A stretch of DNA of 64,000 nt from Vibrio ishigakensis (lineage in GTDB: Bacteria > Pseudomonadota > Gammaproteobacteria > Enterobacterales > Vibrionaceae), in assembly GCF_024347675.1 (NCBI RefSeq), contig NZ_AP024881.1, positions 186,001 to 250,000 of the forward strand. Direction: 5' to 3'. Positions 1 to 9,234 of this stretch are shown here, one piece after another. How positions within the stretch are numbered: the stretch's first letter is position 1; every line of letters begins with the position of its first letter. The notes under the pieces were generated by a model that ran no database searches, had not been told where the DNA came from, and saw only the letters and a list, made by a program, of their open reading frames with translations. Made by a program: the position numbers and the translations under genes.

Positions 1-155
1 TCTTCTGTGGTTACATCAAAACCGAGCCCTTCGAACCACTCAGCAAGCTTGGTTATTACCTCGGCATTGCCTTGGTCCCATTTGGGGTCAGTTGAACTGA
101 TAGACGAGGTGCTGATAAGCCCTTGGTAAACGTCCACGAAATCAGGTAATCGCAT
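1..155 (-). CDS. argE: acetylornithine deacetylase, N-terminal part (runs off window)
   Basis: Reading the minus strand from ATG at 155 gives 51 residues beginning [20 protein letters not shown], which matches the N-terminus of ArgE (E. coli [22 protein letters not shown]). ArgE hydrolyses N-acetylornithine to ornithine in the linear arginine pathway. The rest of the M20-family metallopeptidase lies outside the window. It is divergent from argC with a 128 bp shared control region, the usual enterobacterial and Vibrio arrangement. The start is fixed by homology. Confidence 0.9.
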   Translation of the reverse strand, partial: MRLPDFVDVYQGLISTSSISSTDPKWDQGNAEVITKLAEWFEGLGFDVTTE

Positions 156-222
156 ATTTATCTTCACATCCACTATTGACAGATTTAACCAGAGACGGTA
201 AAACACATACTAAGTCACTTAA

Positions 223-270
223 AGTGAATAAAAAAGCAATTTAAGCTGTTTTTAGTATATTTATAATCAT
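223..270. promoter_or_regulatory. argE/argC divergent control region: argC promoter and possible ARG boxes
   Basis: A TATAAT hexamer at 262-267 lies 16 bp after a weak TTTAAG (240-245) and would start argC transcription about 10 nt before its ATG, giving a very short leader. An 18 bp AT-rich segment at 223-240 carries TGAAT followed by an A run and GCA, half matching the ArgR box TGAATwwwwATTCA. The segment 253-270 is a second weak candidate overlapping the -10. Known biology: ArgR-arginine represses this divergent pair. The box calls are tentative because only one half-site is good. Confidence 0.4.
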
Positions 271-283
271 TTCAGGGTAGCTC

Positions 284-1303
284 ATGAGCATAGAGAAACA
301 ACTGACAGTCGCAATCATCGGAGCCAGTGGCTACACAGGTGCTGAATTGGCCCTAATGGTGTCAAAACACCCTAGCCTCAAGCTAGCAGGTTTGTACGTG
401 TCAGCCAACAGCTTAGACGCCAATAAATCCATTGCCCAATTGCATGGGAAGCTAGCTGGTATAGTGGATCTACCACTTCAGCCTCTTACCTCGGCAGCGG
501 ACGTTGCTAAGCAGGTAGACATTGTTTTCTTGGCAACCGCACACGAGGTTAGCCACGACCTAGCGCCTATCTTCTTGGACAATAACTGCCAAGTGTTTGA
601 CTTGTCGGGTGCATATCGTGTTCGCTCAAATAGCTTTTATTCAGATTTCTATGGCTTTGAGCACCAGCACCAGCAACAGCTTGAGCAGGCGGTTTATGGC
701 CTAGCGGAATGGAATGCAGAAGCTATCAAGGAAACAGACCTAGTAGCCGTCGCAGGTTGTTATCCAACTGCTTCTCAGTTGGCACTAAAACCTCTACTAG
801 AGGCAGAGCTCTTAGATCAATCTCAGTGGCCAGTGATTAACGCCGTGAGCGGCGTATCAGGCGCAGGTATCAAGGCATCACAGACCAATAGTTTTTGTGA
901 AGTGAGCCTTCAGCCATATGGTGTGTTCAAGCACCGTCATCAGCCAGAGATCAGCACTCACTTAAATCAGCAGGTCATATTTACTCCGCATCTGGGTAAC
1001 TTCAAGCGTGGCATCCTCGCCACTATCACGGTTAAGCTAGCCGATGGTGTGGATGAGGCTCAGGTAGAGAGTGCCTTTGAAAAAGCGTATACCGATAAAG
1101 CCTTGGTTCGTTTAAAGCACCAGGTGATGCCAAAGATCCAAGACGTTGAATTTACACCTTTTTGCGACATTGGTTGGAGCGTGAAGGGTAAGCATCTGAT
1201 TGTAGTTTCTGCAATCGACAATTTATTAAAAGGGGCATCGGCGCAGGCGATGCAGTGTTTAAACATTCGTAATCAATTTAGTGAAACCGAATCACTTCTT
1301 TAA
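284..1303 (+). CDS. argC: N-acetyl-gamma-glutamyl-phosphate reductase
   Basis: This 339-residue enzyme reduces N-acetylglutamyl phosphate to the semialdehyde with NADPH, step three of arginine biosynthesis, in the cytosol. The N-terminal Rossmann fold shows [10 protein letters not shown] (residues 13-22), and the catalytic cysteine is Cys159 in AVAGCYPTA. Length is normal for the family. It is the first gene of argC-argB-argG-argH and is divergent from argE. The ATG at 284 is preceded by a weak GGG-containing ribosome site. Regulation by ArgR is expected from the family and from the upstream region. Confidence 0.97.
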   Translation: MSIEKQLTVAIIGASGYTGAELALMVSKHPSLKLAGLYVSANSLDANKSIAQLHGKLAGIVDLPLQPLTSAADVAKQVDIVFLATAHEVSHDLAPIFLDNNCQVFDLSGAYRVRSNSFYSDFYGFEHQHQQQLEQAVYGLAEWNAEAIKETDLVAVAGCYPTASQLALKPLLEAELLDQSQWPVINAVSGVSGAGIKASQTNSFCEVSLQPYGVFKHRHQPEISTHLNQQVIFTPHLGNFKRGILATITVKLADGVDEAQVESAFEKAYTDKALVRLKHQVMPKIQDVEFTPFCDIGWSVKGKHLIVVSAIDNLLKGASAQAMQCLNIRNQFSETESLL

Positions 1304-1323
1304 GTGATAGGAAGGGCAAGACT

Positions 1324-2106
1324 ATGAGTACATTACCATTGGTGGTTAAGTTAGGTGGCGCGGCGCTAGAGTGTAGTGAAACTCTTGCGAAGCTGTTTGG
1401 TGCATTACAAAAAGTACAACAGCAATCGCGACGATCCATCGTGGTAGTGCACGGTGGCGGGTATTTGGTGGATGAACTGCTAAGCAAGCTTAGCCTTGAA
1501 TCTACTAAGAAAAATGGTTTGCGTGTGACTCCAGCAGAGCAGATCCCTGTAGTAACAGGGGCATTAGCTGGTACGGCAAACAAGATGCTACAAGGTGAGG
1601 CGATCAAAGCCGGTCTACAAACCGTAGGTCTTGCGTTAGCAGATGGCGGTTTGTGTAAGGTTGAACAACTTGATCCTGAGCTAGGCAGCGTGGGTAAAGC
1701 AACCCCAGGCAGTTCAGAACTGTTGCAAGCGATCCTTGCCACGCATACACTGCCAATTATCAGTTCAATCGGTCTTACCAAAGAGGGTGAGATGATGAAC
1801 GTTAATGCTGACCAAGCGGCCGTTGCGGTAGCGGGTGCATTAGACGCTGAGCTGGTTCTGCTATCAGACGTGAGTGGCGTTCTTGATGGCAAAGGGCATC
1901 TTCTAGAGAACCTGAACCAGCAACAAGCCGATGAACTGATTGAGGGACAAGTCATCACCGATGGAATGATAGTTAAGGTTCAGGCCGCTTTGCAGGCAGC
2001 AAGCGACCTCGGACGACCGATTCAAGTAGCCTCATGGCGCTATCCAGAGAAACTCGATCAACTTTTTGCTGGGCAAAATGTTGGCACCCTGTTTTTGCCT
2101 CAATAA
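1324..2106 (+). CDS. argB: acetylglutamate kinase
   Basis: The protein has 260 residues and belongs to the amino acid kinase family. It phosphorylates N-acetylglutamate with ATP in the second step of arginine synthesis. The glycine-rich KLGGAA motif is at residues 9-14 and VVHGGG near residue 41, both typical of nucleotide and phosphate binding. It starts 20 bp after argC and is clearly co-transcribed. The short form, as in E. coli, lacks the N-terminal helix associated with hexameric arginine-inhibited kinases, so feedback inhibition probably acts at the acetyltransferase step instead (inference). Confidence 0.97.
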   Translation: MSTLPLVVKLGGAALECSETLAKLFGALQKVQQQSRRSIVVVHGGGYLVDELLSKLSLESTKKNGLRVTPAEQIPVVTGALAGTANKMLQGEAIKAGLQTVGLALADGGLCKVEQLDPELGSVGKATPGSSELLQAILATHTLPIISSIGLTKEGEMMNVNADQAAVAVAGALDAELVLLSDVSGVLDGKGHLLENLNQQQADELIEGQVITDGMIVKVQAALQAASDLGRPIQVASWRYPEKLDQLFAGQNVGTLFLPQ

Positions 2107-2128
2107 CAAGTAACTAAACGGATTTAAG

Positions 2129-2150
2129 CAGAAGAGCTGCGGCTTTTCTG
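2129..2150 (+). other. hairpin in the argB-argG intercistronic gap
   Basis: CAGAAGAGC (2129-2137) pairs with GCTTTTCTG (2142-2150) around a TGCG tetraloop, with a single G-U pair. There is no T run after it, so it is unlikely to be a full terminator. It could stabilise or separate parts of the arg mRNA. It lies 19 bp before the argG start and leaves the AGCGGAG ribosome site free. Confidence 0.55.
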
Positions 2151-2169
2151 ATGAGCGGAGAATTTTCAA

Positions 2170-3378
2170 ATGACTAAAGTAAACAAAGTAGTAGTGGCTT
2201 ACTCTGGTGGCCTAGACACATCAGTAATCATTCCTTGGCTTAAAGAAAACTATGACTGTGAAGTAGTAGCCTTTGTGGCCGATGTGGGCCAGGGCGAAGA
2301 AGAGCTCGATGGCATCGAAGCGAAAGCAAAGGCTTCTGGAGCATCTGAGTGCTATGTGGTTGACCTGAAAGAAGAAATGGTTGCTGACTATATCTACCCA
2401 ACCCTAAAAACCGGCGCTGTGTATGAAGGTAAATACCTACTAGGTACTTCCATGGCGCGTCCTATTATCGCTAAGGCTCAGGTAGAGGTAGCACGTAAGG
2501 TTGGCGCAGATGCGCTATGTCACGGTTGTACCGGTAAAGGTAACGATCAGGTACGTTTCGAGGGTGCATTTGCAGCCCTAGCACCAGACCTGCACGTAAT
2601 CGCTCCTTGGCGTGAGTGGGACCTAGTGAGCCGTGAGGAATGTCTTGATTACCTAGCAGAGCGCAACATCCCATGCAGTGCATCTTTGACCAAGATTTAC
2701 TCTCGTGATGCTAACGCTTGGCACATCTCAACTGAGGGCGGCGTACTGGAAGATACCTGGAATGCGCCAAACGAAGATTGCTGGGTGTGGACAGTCGATC
2801 CTGAGCAAGCACCAGACCAGTCAGAGACAGTAACCCTGAAGGTTGAGAAGGGCGCTGTGACACATGTTGATGGGGAAGCTATGACTCCGTACAACGCTTT
2901 GGTGTATTTGAACGAAAAAGGTGCCAAGCACGGTGTTGGCCGTATCGACATCGTTGAGAACCGTCTTGTGGGCATGAAGTCTCGTGGCTGCTACGAAACT
3001 CCGGGGGGCGCGATCATGATGGAAGCGCTTCGTGCAGTAGAGCAATTGGTTCTAGACAAAACAGCATTTGAGTTCCGTGAAGAGCTAGCAGTTAAGGCCT
3101 CTCACCTTGTTTATGACGGTCGTTGGTTCACCCCTCTTTGCCGTTCTATCCTAGCCGCTTCTGAAGAGCTAGCGCAGGACGTAAACGGTGAGGTAGTGAT
3201 CAAGCTTTATAAAGGTCATGCAACGGTTACTCAGAAGCGTTCTGATAACAGCCTATATTCTGAAGAGTTCGCAACCTTTGGTGAGGACGAAGTGTACGAT
3301 CAGAGCCATGCTGGTGGCTTTATTCGTCTTTATTCTCTATCTAGCCGTATTCGTGCGTTAAACGAAATGAAGAAATAG
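2170..3378 (+). CDS. argG: argininosuccinate synthase
   Basis: A 402-residue synthase that joins citrulline and aspartate at the cost of ATP to AMP and PPi. The N-type ATP pyrophosphatase loop AYSGGLDTS is at residues 10-18. Length matches the type found in Vibrio and many other bacteria, shorter than the E. coli form of about 447 residues. It lies third in the arg operon, 63 bp after argB, with a good AGCGGAG ribosome site. Codon use is stronger than that of its neighbours, with many CGT and GGT codons, which fits a well expressed step. Confidence 0.97.
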   Translation: MTKVNKVVVAYSGGLDTSVIIPWLKENYDCEVVAFVADVGQGEEELDGIEAKAKASGASECYVVDLKEEMVADYIYPTLKTGAVYEGKYLLGTSMARPIIAKAQVEVARKVGADALCHGCTGKGNDQVRFEGAFAALAPDLHVIAPWREWDLVSREECLDYLAERNIPCSASLTKIYSRDANAWHISTEGGVLEDTWNAPNEDCWVWTVDPEQAPDQSETVTLKVEKGAVTHVDGEAMTPYNALVYLNEKGAKHGVGRIDIVENRLVGMKSRGCYETPGGAIMMEALRAVEQLVLDKTAFEFREELAVKASHLVYDGRWFTPLCRSILAASEELAQDVNGEVVIKLYKGHATVTQKRSDNSLYSEEFATFGEDEVYDQSHAGGFIRLYSLSSRIRALNEMKK

Positions 3379-3431
3379 TTTAAAGTTACAAAAGATTTCA
3401 AAGACATAAAGATCAGAGCAGGAGAGCACCA

Positions 3432-5306
3432 ATGGCATTATGGGGCGGAAGATTTACCCAAGCAGCAGACACTCGGTTTAAACAGTTCAATGATTCACTT
3501 CGATTTGACTACCGATTGGCTGAGCAAGACATTGTAGGTTCGATTGCCTGGTCTAAGGCTTTGCACTCTGTTGACGTTCTTAGTGAAGAAGAGCAGCAGA
3601 AGCTAGAGCTCGCCCTGAATGAGCTAAAGCTTGAGGTGATGGAAGACCCAGAGCAGATCTTGCTGTCGGATGCTGAAGATATCCACTCTTGGGTTGAACA
3701 GCAGCTTATCAGCAAGGTAGGTGACCTAGGTAAAAAGCTACATACAGGCCGTTCTCGTAACGACCAAGTAGCCACCGACCTTAAGCTATGGTGTCGTCAG
3801 CAGGGCAATCAGCTGTTGATTGCGTTGGATAAACTGCAGAACAAGATGGTGGATGTCGCGCAGGCGCATCAAGATACCGTGCTTCCTGGCTATACCCACC
3901 TTCAGCGTGCTCAGCCAGTAACCTTTGCCCACTGGTGTCTTGCCTATGTTGAGATGCTTGAGCGTGACTACTCGCGTCTAAGCGATGCCATCAAGCGTCT
4001 GGATACCTGTCCACTGGGTTCTGGTGCGCTTGCGGGTACTGCTTATCCTATGGATCGTGAGCAATTGGCGCACTCTCTGGGGTTCCGTCGTGCAACTCGT
4101 AACAGCTTGGACTCAGTATCGGATAGAGACCATGTGATGGAGTTGATGTCTATCGCGTCTCTTTCTATGGTACACCTGTCGCGTCTTGCAGAAGATATGA
4201 TCTTCTACAATTCGGGCGAGTCGAACTTTATCGAGCTTGCCGATACAGTCACCTCTGGTTCTTCTCTCATGCCACAGAAAAAGAATCCAGATGCTCTAGA
4301 GCTCATTCGTGGTAAGTGTGGTCGTGTGTACGGCTCTCTAGCGAGCATGATGATGACGGTTAAGGCGCTTCCTCTTGCCTACAACAAGGATATGCAGGAA
4401 GACAAAGAAGGTCTGTTCGATGCACTAGATACTTGGAACGATTGCATGGAGATGGCGACCCTGTGTTTTGAAGGTATCAAGGTTAACGGAGAACGTACTC
4501 TTGAGGCAGCCAAACAAGGCTATGCGAACTCAACCGAGCTTGCTGACTACCTGGTAGCGAAAGGTATTCCTTTCCGTGAGGCGCACCATATTGTGGGTGT
4601 TGCTGTGGTTGCGGCTATCGATAAGGGCTGTGCTCTTGAAGAGTTGAGTATTGAAGAGCTTAAGCAGTTCTCCGAAGTGATCGAGTCGGATGTGTACGAC
4701 ATCCTAACCATCGAGTCTTGTCTTGAGAAGCGTTCTGCCCTTGGCGGCGTGAGTCCGAAACAGGTTCAGTTTGCAGTTGAGCAGGCACATAAACGCCTTG
4801 AGCAACGTGATACCTCTGGAGTTAAGGTTCGCTCGGCAAGACTGACCGACATCGATATGCTTGAGGGTATGGTGGCCTACTGGGCAGGTCTTGGTGAGAA
4901 CCTACCTCGTAATCGTAGTGAGCTTATCCGTGACATTGGCTCATTTGCGGTGGCCGAACATCAAGGTGAGGTAACCGGTTGTGCATCACTATATGTGTAT
5001 GATTCAGGACTGGCAGAGATTCGCTCCCTAGGTGTAGAAGCTGGTTGGCAGGGGCAAGGACAGGGCAGTGCTATCGTGCAGCACTTGGTGGATAAAGCCC
5101 GCCAGATGGCAATTCAGAAGGTATTCGTATTGACCCGTACTCCTGAGTTCTTTATGAAGCAAAACTTCATTCCGACCTCTAAGATGCTACTGCCGGAGAA
5201 GGTTCTGAAGGATTGTGAACAGTGTCCTCGTCAGCATGCTTGTGATGAGGTTGCTCTTGAGATTAATCCAAATGAACAGCTGATCGTGAAGATGAACGTG
5301 GCGTAA
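3432..5306 (+). CDS. argH: argininosuccinate lyase fused to N-acetylglutamate synthase-type GNAT domain, ArgH(A)
   Basis: The 624-residue protein is a fusion. Residues 1 to about 457 are argininosuccinate lyase, with the family signature [12 protein letters not shown] around residues 276-286. From about residue 463 ([10 protein letters not shown]) to the end there is a GNAT acetyltransferase with an acetyl-CoA loop [11 protein letters not shown] and a C-terminal cysteine cluster [11 protein letters not shown], as in short N-acetylglutamate synthases. Thus one polypeptide carries the last step and the first step of the arginine pathway. This ArgH(A) architecture is established for Vibrionaceae, Moritella and relatives, and it accounts for the lack of a separate argA in this cluster. 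It ends the operon before a terminator at 5394. Confidence 0.95.
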   Translation: MALWGGRFTQAADTRFKQFNDSLRFDYRLAEQDIVGSIAWSKALHSVDVLSEEEQQKLELALNELKLEVMEDPEQILLSDAEDIHSWVEQQLISKVGDLGKKLHTGRSRNDQVATDLKLWCRQQGNQLLIALDKLQNKMVDVAQAHQDTVLPGYTHLQRAQPVTFAHWCLAYVEMLERDYSRLSDAIKRLDTCPLGSGALAGTAYPMDREQLAHSLGFRRATRNSLDSVSDRDHVMELMSIASLSMVHLSRLAEDMIFYNSGESNFIELADTVTSGSSLMPQKKNPDALELIRGKCGRVYGSLASMMMTVKALPLAYNKDMQEDKEGLFDALDTWNDCMEMATLCFEGIKVNGERTLEAAKQGYANSTELADYLVAKGIPFREAHHIVGVAVVAAIDKGCALEELSIEELKQFSEVIESDVYDILTIESCLEKRSALGGVSPKQVQFAVEQAHKRLEQRDTSGVKVRSARLTDIDMLEGMVAYWAGLGENLPRNRSELIRDIGSFAVAEHQGEVTGCASLYVYDSGLAEIRSLGVEAGWQGQGQGSAIVQHLVDKARQMAIQKVFVLTRTPEFFMKQNFIPTSKMLLPEKVLKDCEQCPRQHACDEVALEINPNEQLIVKMNVA

Positions 5307-5371
5307 CTTTTTCTTAAATTAATTTGGAACTCTCTAGGAAGGTCGCAGTCTATTAAAGTACCACTGCTTTT

Positions 5372-5391
5372 TTCTTAGAAAGTTCTAAGAA
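5372..5391. repeat. 20 bp inverted repeat directly before the argH terminator
   Basis: TTCTTAGAA (5372-5380) and TTCTAAGAA (5383-5391) form a perfect 9 bp inverted repeat around AG. It sits after a T-rich stretch and immediately before the terminator stem. It could be a second RNA hairpin aiding 3' end stability or a palindromic protein site. I know no regulator that fits. Confidence 0.45.
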
Positions 5392-5393
5392 GA

Positions 5394-5424
5394 CCCTTGA
5401 ACAAAGATAGTTCAAGGGTTTTTT
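5394..5424 (+). terminator. intrinsic terminator of argCBGH(A)
   Basis: CCCTTGAAC (5394-5402) pairs perfectly with GTTCAAGGG (5410-5418) around a 7 nt loop and is followed by six T. Confidence 0.9.
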
Positions 5425-5537
5425 GTTTTCAGCGTATGCAAAAACACGTGGGTCTCGATTTGGCCTCAAATGCCTATCTCTAAACAGGCAATATTCTTTA
5501 CAATAGCCGCCTTTATTCCCCCATTTGAGACAAAACA

Positions 5538-5885
5538 ATGATTGAACGTCAACACACCAAGCAGCGCATGAGCCGTATCGTGAAGCACAATGGCACCATC
5601 TACCTGTGTGGCCAGGTATGTGCCGATGCAACTCAAGGTATCAAAGAGCAGACGCAGACTATGCTGGACAAGGTTGAGCAGCTTTTGCTAGAAGCAGGTA
5701 GCGATAAAGAGCATATGCTATCAGCAACCATCTACATCAAAGATATGCAGTACTTCCAAGAGATGAATGAAGTGTGGGATGCATGGGTGCCAGAGGGTCA
5801 TGCACCAGCTCGCGCTTGCGTAACGGCAGATATGGCTCGTGAAGCCCTGCTGGTTGAGGTTTCAGTGGTTGCTGCTGAGAAATAA
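5538..5885 (+). CDS. RidA/YjgF-family protein
   Basis: A 115-residue protein of the YjgF/YER057c/UK114 fold. Members of the RidA subfamily hydrolyse reactive enamine/imine intermediates made by PLP enzymes; other subfamilies have unknown roles. The C-terminal block [15 protein letters not shown] contains the family Arg-Ala-Cys (RxC-like) signature residues, and the end [10 protein letters not shown] is typical. It resembles the YoaB group more than RidA itself. ATG at 5538 is used here, but MSRIV eleven codons in is a possible alternative because the upstream ribosome site is weak. It is flanked by terminators on both sides, so it is probably monocistronic. Confidence 0.85.
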   Translation: MIERQHTKQRMSRIVKHNGTIYLCGQVCADATQGIKEQTQTMLDKVEQLLLEAGSDKEHMLSATIYIKDMQYFQEMNEVWDAWVPEGHAPARACVTADMAREALLVEVSVVAAEK

Positions 5886-5886
5886 G

Positions 5887-5916
5887 AAAAATCCCGCGAT
5901 GGCGGGATTTTTTGTT
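5887..5916. terminator. terminator between the RidA-like gene and the convergent flavoprotein gene
   Basis: AAAAATCCCGC (5887-5897), a GATG loop and GCGGGATTTTT (5902-5912) make a strong stem with T runs usable from both strands. The two flanking genes converge here. Confidence 0.9.
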
Positions 5917-5935
5917 TAGAGATTTTACACGCTTG

Positions 5936-7387
5936 TTAGCACCCCGGACCACAGTCTAGACAGTGCTTGATCATCTCTGGACCAAGATGCAGTTTCGCGT
6001 TTAGGTCACGAAGGGCAGTACGTACACCTTCCTCGATAACTGGATGGTAGAAAGGCATATCCAGCATCTGAGAAATAGTCATTTGATTCTGATGCGCCCA
6101 AGCCAGCAGATGCGCTAAGTGTTCGGCATTTGGGCCCATCATCTCAGCGCCTAAGAATCGACCGGTACCTTGCTCGCCGTAGACATGCAAAACACCTTTG
6201 TTTCTCAGCATAACCCGTGAGCGACCTTGGTTTTCAAACGAGACCTCACCCGTTTCAAAGCAGCCACAACTGCCTAGACGCTCGGTGATCTGTCGATAGC
6301 TCTCACCTACCATAGCGATCTGAGGATCACTGAATACTGCTGAGATAGTTGAGCGACGTAGTCCGGCACGAATATCTGGGTAGCGACCTGCATTGTCACC
6401 TGAAATGCGACCCTGGTCTGCAGCCTCGTGCAATAATGGGATTTGGTTGCTGGCATCACCGGCAATAAAAATATGCCCTACTGATGTTTGCATGGTAAAC
6501 GGATCAGCAACTGGAACACCCTTGTCATCGAGCTCTATAGGGGTGTTTTCTAGACCAAGTTTATCCACATTTGGGCGACGCCCAGTAGCAGCGAGTACGT
6601 AATCAACCGTAAAGCGCTCTTCTTCACTCGCATGGTTGATGAAGTCGATTTGTACCTTGTCATCTTCTCTCACCATAGATTTAACGTTGACGTTGGCATC
6701 AAGGTAAAACTCTTCTTGAAATGCCTTCTCTGCGTAAGCCATTACCTCTGGATCAGTCAAAGGACCTACTTGACCACCCAGACCGAATACCTTTACCTCA
6801 ACACCTAAACGATGTAGAGCTTGTCCAAGCTCTAGCCCTATCACTCCGGGGCCAAATACAGCCACAGACTGTGGAAGGTCGTCCCACTCAAACACATCAT
6901 CATTGATAATTAGGCGATCGCCTAGCTCATTCCAAACAGCGGGATAGGCCGGACGAGAGCCGGTCGCGATAACGATGCGCTCAGCGGTGACTAGGGTATG
7001 GTCGTCGATCTGTAGGGTGTTATTGTCAACAAAGTGTGCATAGCCTGACAATTTATCCTCAGCTGGAATTTCATCAACGCCTTCTAGAACAAAGCCCACA
7101 AAGCGGTCGCGCTCACTCTTAACCCGCCCCATTACCTGTTTGCCATCGATACGAATGTCACCGGTAGGATGAACACCAAATTGGGGTGCTTTTTCGATTT
7201 GATGCACACTTTCTGCTGCTGCAATCAAAAGCTTTGAGGGCATACAGCCCACTCGAGCACAAGTAGTGCCGTATGGACCACCTTCAATCAACACCACTGA
7301 ATCCGTGTGAGCCTTGGCTGCTCGATATGCTCCAAGACCTGCGGTACCACCACCAATTACAGCTACATCTACAGTTATATTATTCAT
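5936..7387 (-). CDS. dihydrolipoamide dehydrogenase-like pyridine nucleotide-disulfide oxidoreductase with Cys-rich tail
   Basis: A 483-residue class I FAD disulfide oxidoreductase. The FAD motif GGGTAGLGAYRAA is at residues 12-24, the redox disulfide is Cys43/Cys48 (TTCARVGCMPSK), the second nucleotide-binding motif is GPGVIGLELG, and the C-terminal HPVIEE gives His448/Glu453 as catalytic dyad. The protein is close to Lpd paralogues seen in Vibrio rather than to the pyruvate dehydrogenase Lpd, and no lipoyl enzymes are nearby. It ends in an extra tail with Cys476, Cys479 and Cys483. It lies 62 bp downstream of the hybrid peroxiredoxin gene and probably shares its transcript, so it may supply electrons to thiol peroxidase chemistry (inference). 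The substrate is unknown. Confidence 0.85.
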   Translation of the reverse strand: MNNITVDVAVIGGGTAGLGAYRAAKAHTDSVVLIEGGPYGTTCARVGCMPSKLLIAAAESVHQIEKAPQFGVHPTGDIRIDGKQVMGRVKSERDRFVGFVLEGVDEIPAEDKLSGYAHFVDNNTLQIDDHTLVTAERIVIATGSRPAYPAVWNELGDRLIINDDVFEWDDLPQSVAVFGPGVIGLELGQALHRLGVEVKVFGLGGQVGPLTDPEVMAYAEKAFQEEFYLDANVNVKSMVREDDKVQIDFINHASEEERFTVDYVLAATGRRPNVDKLGLENTPIELDDKGVPVADPFTMQTSVGHIFIAGDASNQIPLLHEAADQGRISGDNAGRYPDIRAGLRRSTISAVFSDPQIAMVGESYRQITERLGSCGCFETGEVSFENQGRSRVMLRNKGVLHVYGEQGTGRFLGAEMMGPNAEHLAHLLAWAHQNQMTISQMLDMPFYHPVIEEGVRTALRDLNAKLHLGPEMIKHCLDCGPGC

Positions 7388-7449
7388 CGACCTATCCTTA
7401 ATTGTGTAATTCGTGTGGGTAGACCCGCAGCGCGGGTCTTTGTCTCGAG

Positions 7450-8178
7450 TTAAGCTAGGTGTGCTTCAAGCTCTTCACTGCCGCCGATGTGTGCACCACC
7501 GATAAATACCTGAGGTACTGTAGTGCGACCGGTTACCGCTCGTAGTGAAACTGTTGTTGCATCTTTGCCTAGAACAACTTCTTCATACTGAAGACCGTGG
7601 TCAATCAAGTTTTGTTTCGCCTTTGCACAGAATGGGCAGCCTGGTTTGGTAAATACCGTGATTGACTCTTGCGCTTTATATTCTGGAGCAATGTAGTTAA
7701 GCATAGTGTCTGCATCAGAAACCTTGAACGGGTCGCCTGGTTCGTTTGCTTCGATAAACATTTTTTCCACTACGCCATTTTTAACCAGCATGCTGTAGCG
7801 CCATGAACGCTTGCCGAAGCCAAGTTCTGTTTTGTCCACTAGCATACCCATGCCGTCGGTGAACTCGCCGTTACCGTCTGGAAGAAAGCGGATGTTGTCT
7901 GCCTCTTGGTCTTGCTTCCACGCATTCATTACAAAGGTGTCGTTGACTGATAGACATACAATCTCGTCAACGCCGTGCTCTTTGAATACTGGGTATAACT
8001 CGTTGAAGCGAGGTAGGTGGCTTGATGAACAAGTCGGAGTGAAGGCGCCGGGTAGACTGAATAGGATTACTGTTTTGTTGGCAAAGATTTCATCAGTGGT
8101 CACTTGAGTGAACTGATCGCCAACGCGAACTGGGAAGGTTACCTGAGGTACTGCTTGGCCTTCTTTAGATGCGAACAT
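7450..8178 (-). CDS. hybrid peroxiredoxin 5-glutaredoxin (hyPrx5)
   Basis: The 242-residue protein has an N-terminal Prx5-type peroxiredoxin (residues 1 to about 165, peroxidatic Cys50 in [16 protein letters not shown]) fused to a C-terminal glutaredoxin (residues about 170-242, CPFC at 181-184, with TVPQVFIGG). Such fusions, known from Haemophilus, Vibrio and relatives, reduce H2O2 and organic peroxides using glutathione, the glutaredoxin domain being the built-in reductant. It is divergent from oxyR with a 129 bp control region containing an OxyR-type site, and upstream of the flavoprotein gene. Induction by OxyR is the natural prediction. Confidence 0.95.
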   Translation of the reverse strand: MFASKEGQAVPQVTFPVRVGDQFTQVTTDEIFANKTVILFSLPGAFTPTCSSSHLPRFNELYPVFKEHGVDEIVCLSVNDTFVMNAWKQDQEADNIRFLPDGNGEFTDGMGMLVDKTELGFGKRSWRYSMLVKNGVVEKMFIEANEPGDPFKVSDADTMLNYIAPEYKAQESITVFTKPGCPFCAKAKQNLIDHGLQYEEVVLGKDATTVSLRAVTGRTTVPQVFIGGAHIGGSEELEAHLA

Positions 8179-8258
8179 ATTGATACCTTTAATTCTTTTT
8201 GAAATTGCTTGTTTCGTTTTGTTGAAGCCATTATTGAAGAAATCTCTTGATAGGTATA

Positions 8259-8295
8259 ATCGTTTAATACTATGGTATCGATAGTTTTTTCTTAT
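8259..8295. promoter_or_regulatory. OxyR binding site in the hyPrx5<>oxyR intergenic region
   Basis: Four tetramers spaced exactly 7 bp apart, ATCG (8259), CTAT (8270), ATAG (8281) and TTAT (8292), match 14 of 16 bases of the OxyR consensus ATAG-N7-CTAT-N7-ATAG-N7-CTAT. The site ends 12 bp before the oxyR ATG, which suits autorepression of oxyR together with activation of the divergent peroxiredoxin gene, as is known for oxyR loci. Confidence 0.75.
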
Positions 8296-8307
8296 TAAGA
8301 GTGTCAG

Positions 8308-9192
8308 ATGAACATACGCGATTTTGAGTATCTAGTAGCCTTGGCGGAACATAAGCACTTTCGAAAAGCCGCAGAGGCGTGCTTTGTGAGCCAGCCAACC
8401 TTAAGTGGTCAAATAAGAAAGTTAGAAGATGAAATAGGGACAGCATTGCTAGAGCGAAGCAGTCGTAAGGTACTGTTCACCGATTCAGGCCTGTTGCTGG
8501 TGGAGCAAGCTAAGCGCGTCTTATCAGAGATAAAACAGTTTACTGATATGGCAGGTGCACAGGGGGATAGCATGGAGGGACCGCTGCACATAGGTTTTAT
8601 CCCTACAGTTGGCCCATATTTAATGCCGTTGATCGTGCCTAAGATAAAGCAGGATTTCCCAGAGTTAGAGCTGTTTCTATACGAGGCGCAGACTCATCAG
8701 TTGGTAGCTCAACTGGAAGAGGGGAAGCTGGATTGTGTCATTTTAGCCTCGGTTAAAGAGACAGAGCCTTTTAAAGAGCTAGATATCTATGAAGAGCCTT
8801 TGGTGGTTGCTGTTCCAGAGAATCACCCTTGGAGTGACATGGCGGAGTTTGATATGCAGCTTCTTAACGGTAGCACTGTGCTTTCGTTAGGAGATGGACA
8901 CTGCCTTCGCGACCAAGCGCTAGGTTATTGCTTTGCTGCCGGCGCAGAAGACGACCAGAGATTTAAAGCGACTAGTTTGGAGACGCTGCGAAATATGGTT
9001 GCGGCAGGCAGTGGGATAACCCTGCTTCCTAAACTGTCAGTGCCTGAGGGTAAGGCAAAGGATGGAGTCTGTTATATTCCAGCGCAAAACCCGGTGCCGA
9101 GTAGAAAATTGGTATTGGCGTATCGCCCTGGCTCACCATTTAGGGCTCGCTTCGAAAAGCTAGCCAGCTATATCTCTAGTCAGCTGAATTAG
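8308..9192 (+). CDS. oxyR: hydrogen peroxide-inducible LysR-type activator OxyR
   Basis: A 294-residue LysR family regulator. The N-terminal winged helix-turn-helix (residues 1-60, [22 protein letters not shown]) is followed by the effector domain with the two redox cysteines Cys199 (DGHCLRD) and Cys208 (GYCFA), at the same positions as in E. coli OxyR. Oxidation of these by H2O2 makes a disulfide that switches on antioxidant genes. It is divergent from the hybrid peroxiredoxin and followed by a bidirectional terminator shared with mrcA. Confidence 0.97.
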   Translation: MNIRDFEYLVALAEHKHFRKAAEACFVSQPTLSGQIRKLEDEIGTALLERSSRKVLFTDSGLLLVEQAKRVLSEIKQFTDMAGAQGDSMEGPLHIGFIPTVGPYLMPLIVPKIKQDFPELELFLYEAQTHQLVAQLEEGKLDCVILASVKETEPFKELDIYEEPLVVAVPENHPWSDMAEFDMQLLNGSTVLSLGDGHCLRDQALGYCFAAGAEDDQRFKATSLETLRNMVAAGSGITLLPKLSVPEGKAKDGVCYIPAQNPVPSRKLVLAYRPGSPFRARFEKLASYISSQLN

Positions 9193-9201
9193 AGGTAATA
9201 A

Positions 9202-9229
9202 AAAACCCAAGGTAGTCACCTTGGGTTTT
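9202..9229. terminator. bidirectional terminator between oxyR and mrcA
   Basis: AAAACCCAAGGT (9202-9213) pairs with ACCTTGGGTTTT (9218-9229) around AGTC. The genes converge and both could use it. Confidence 0.9.
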
Positions 9230-9234
9230 CTTGT

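Noticed and set aside
1278..1958. Long open frame on the minus strand over argB, and similar long antisense frames elsewhere
   Set aside because: They lie opposite well supported genes, lack ribosome sites and give low-complexity Ser/Thr/Pro-rich translations typical of reversed coding DNA.
8250..8286. Alternative OxyR register beginning with ATAG at 8250
   Set aside because: It matches 10 or fewer of 16 positions, against 14 of 16 for the register at 8259-8295.
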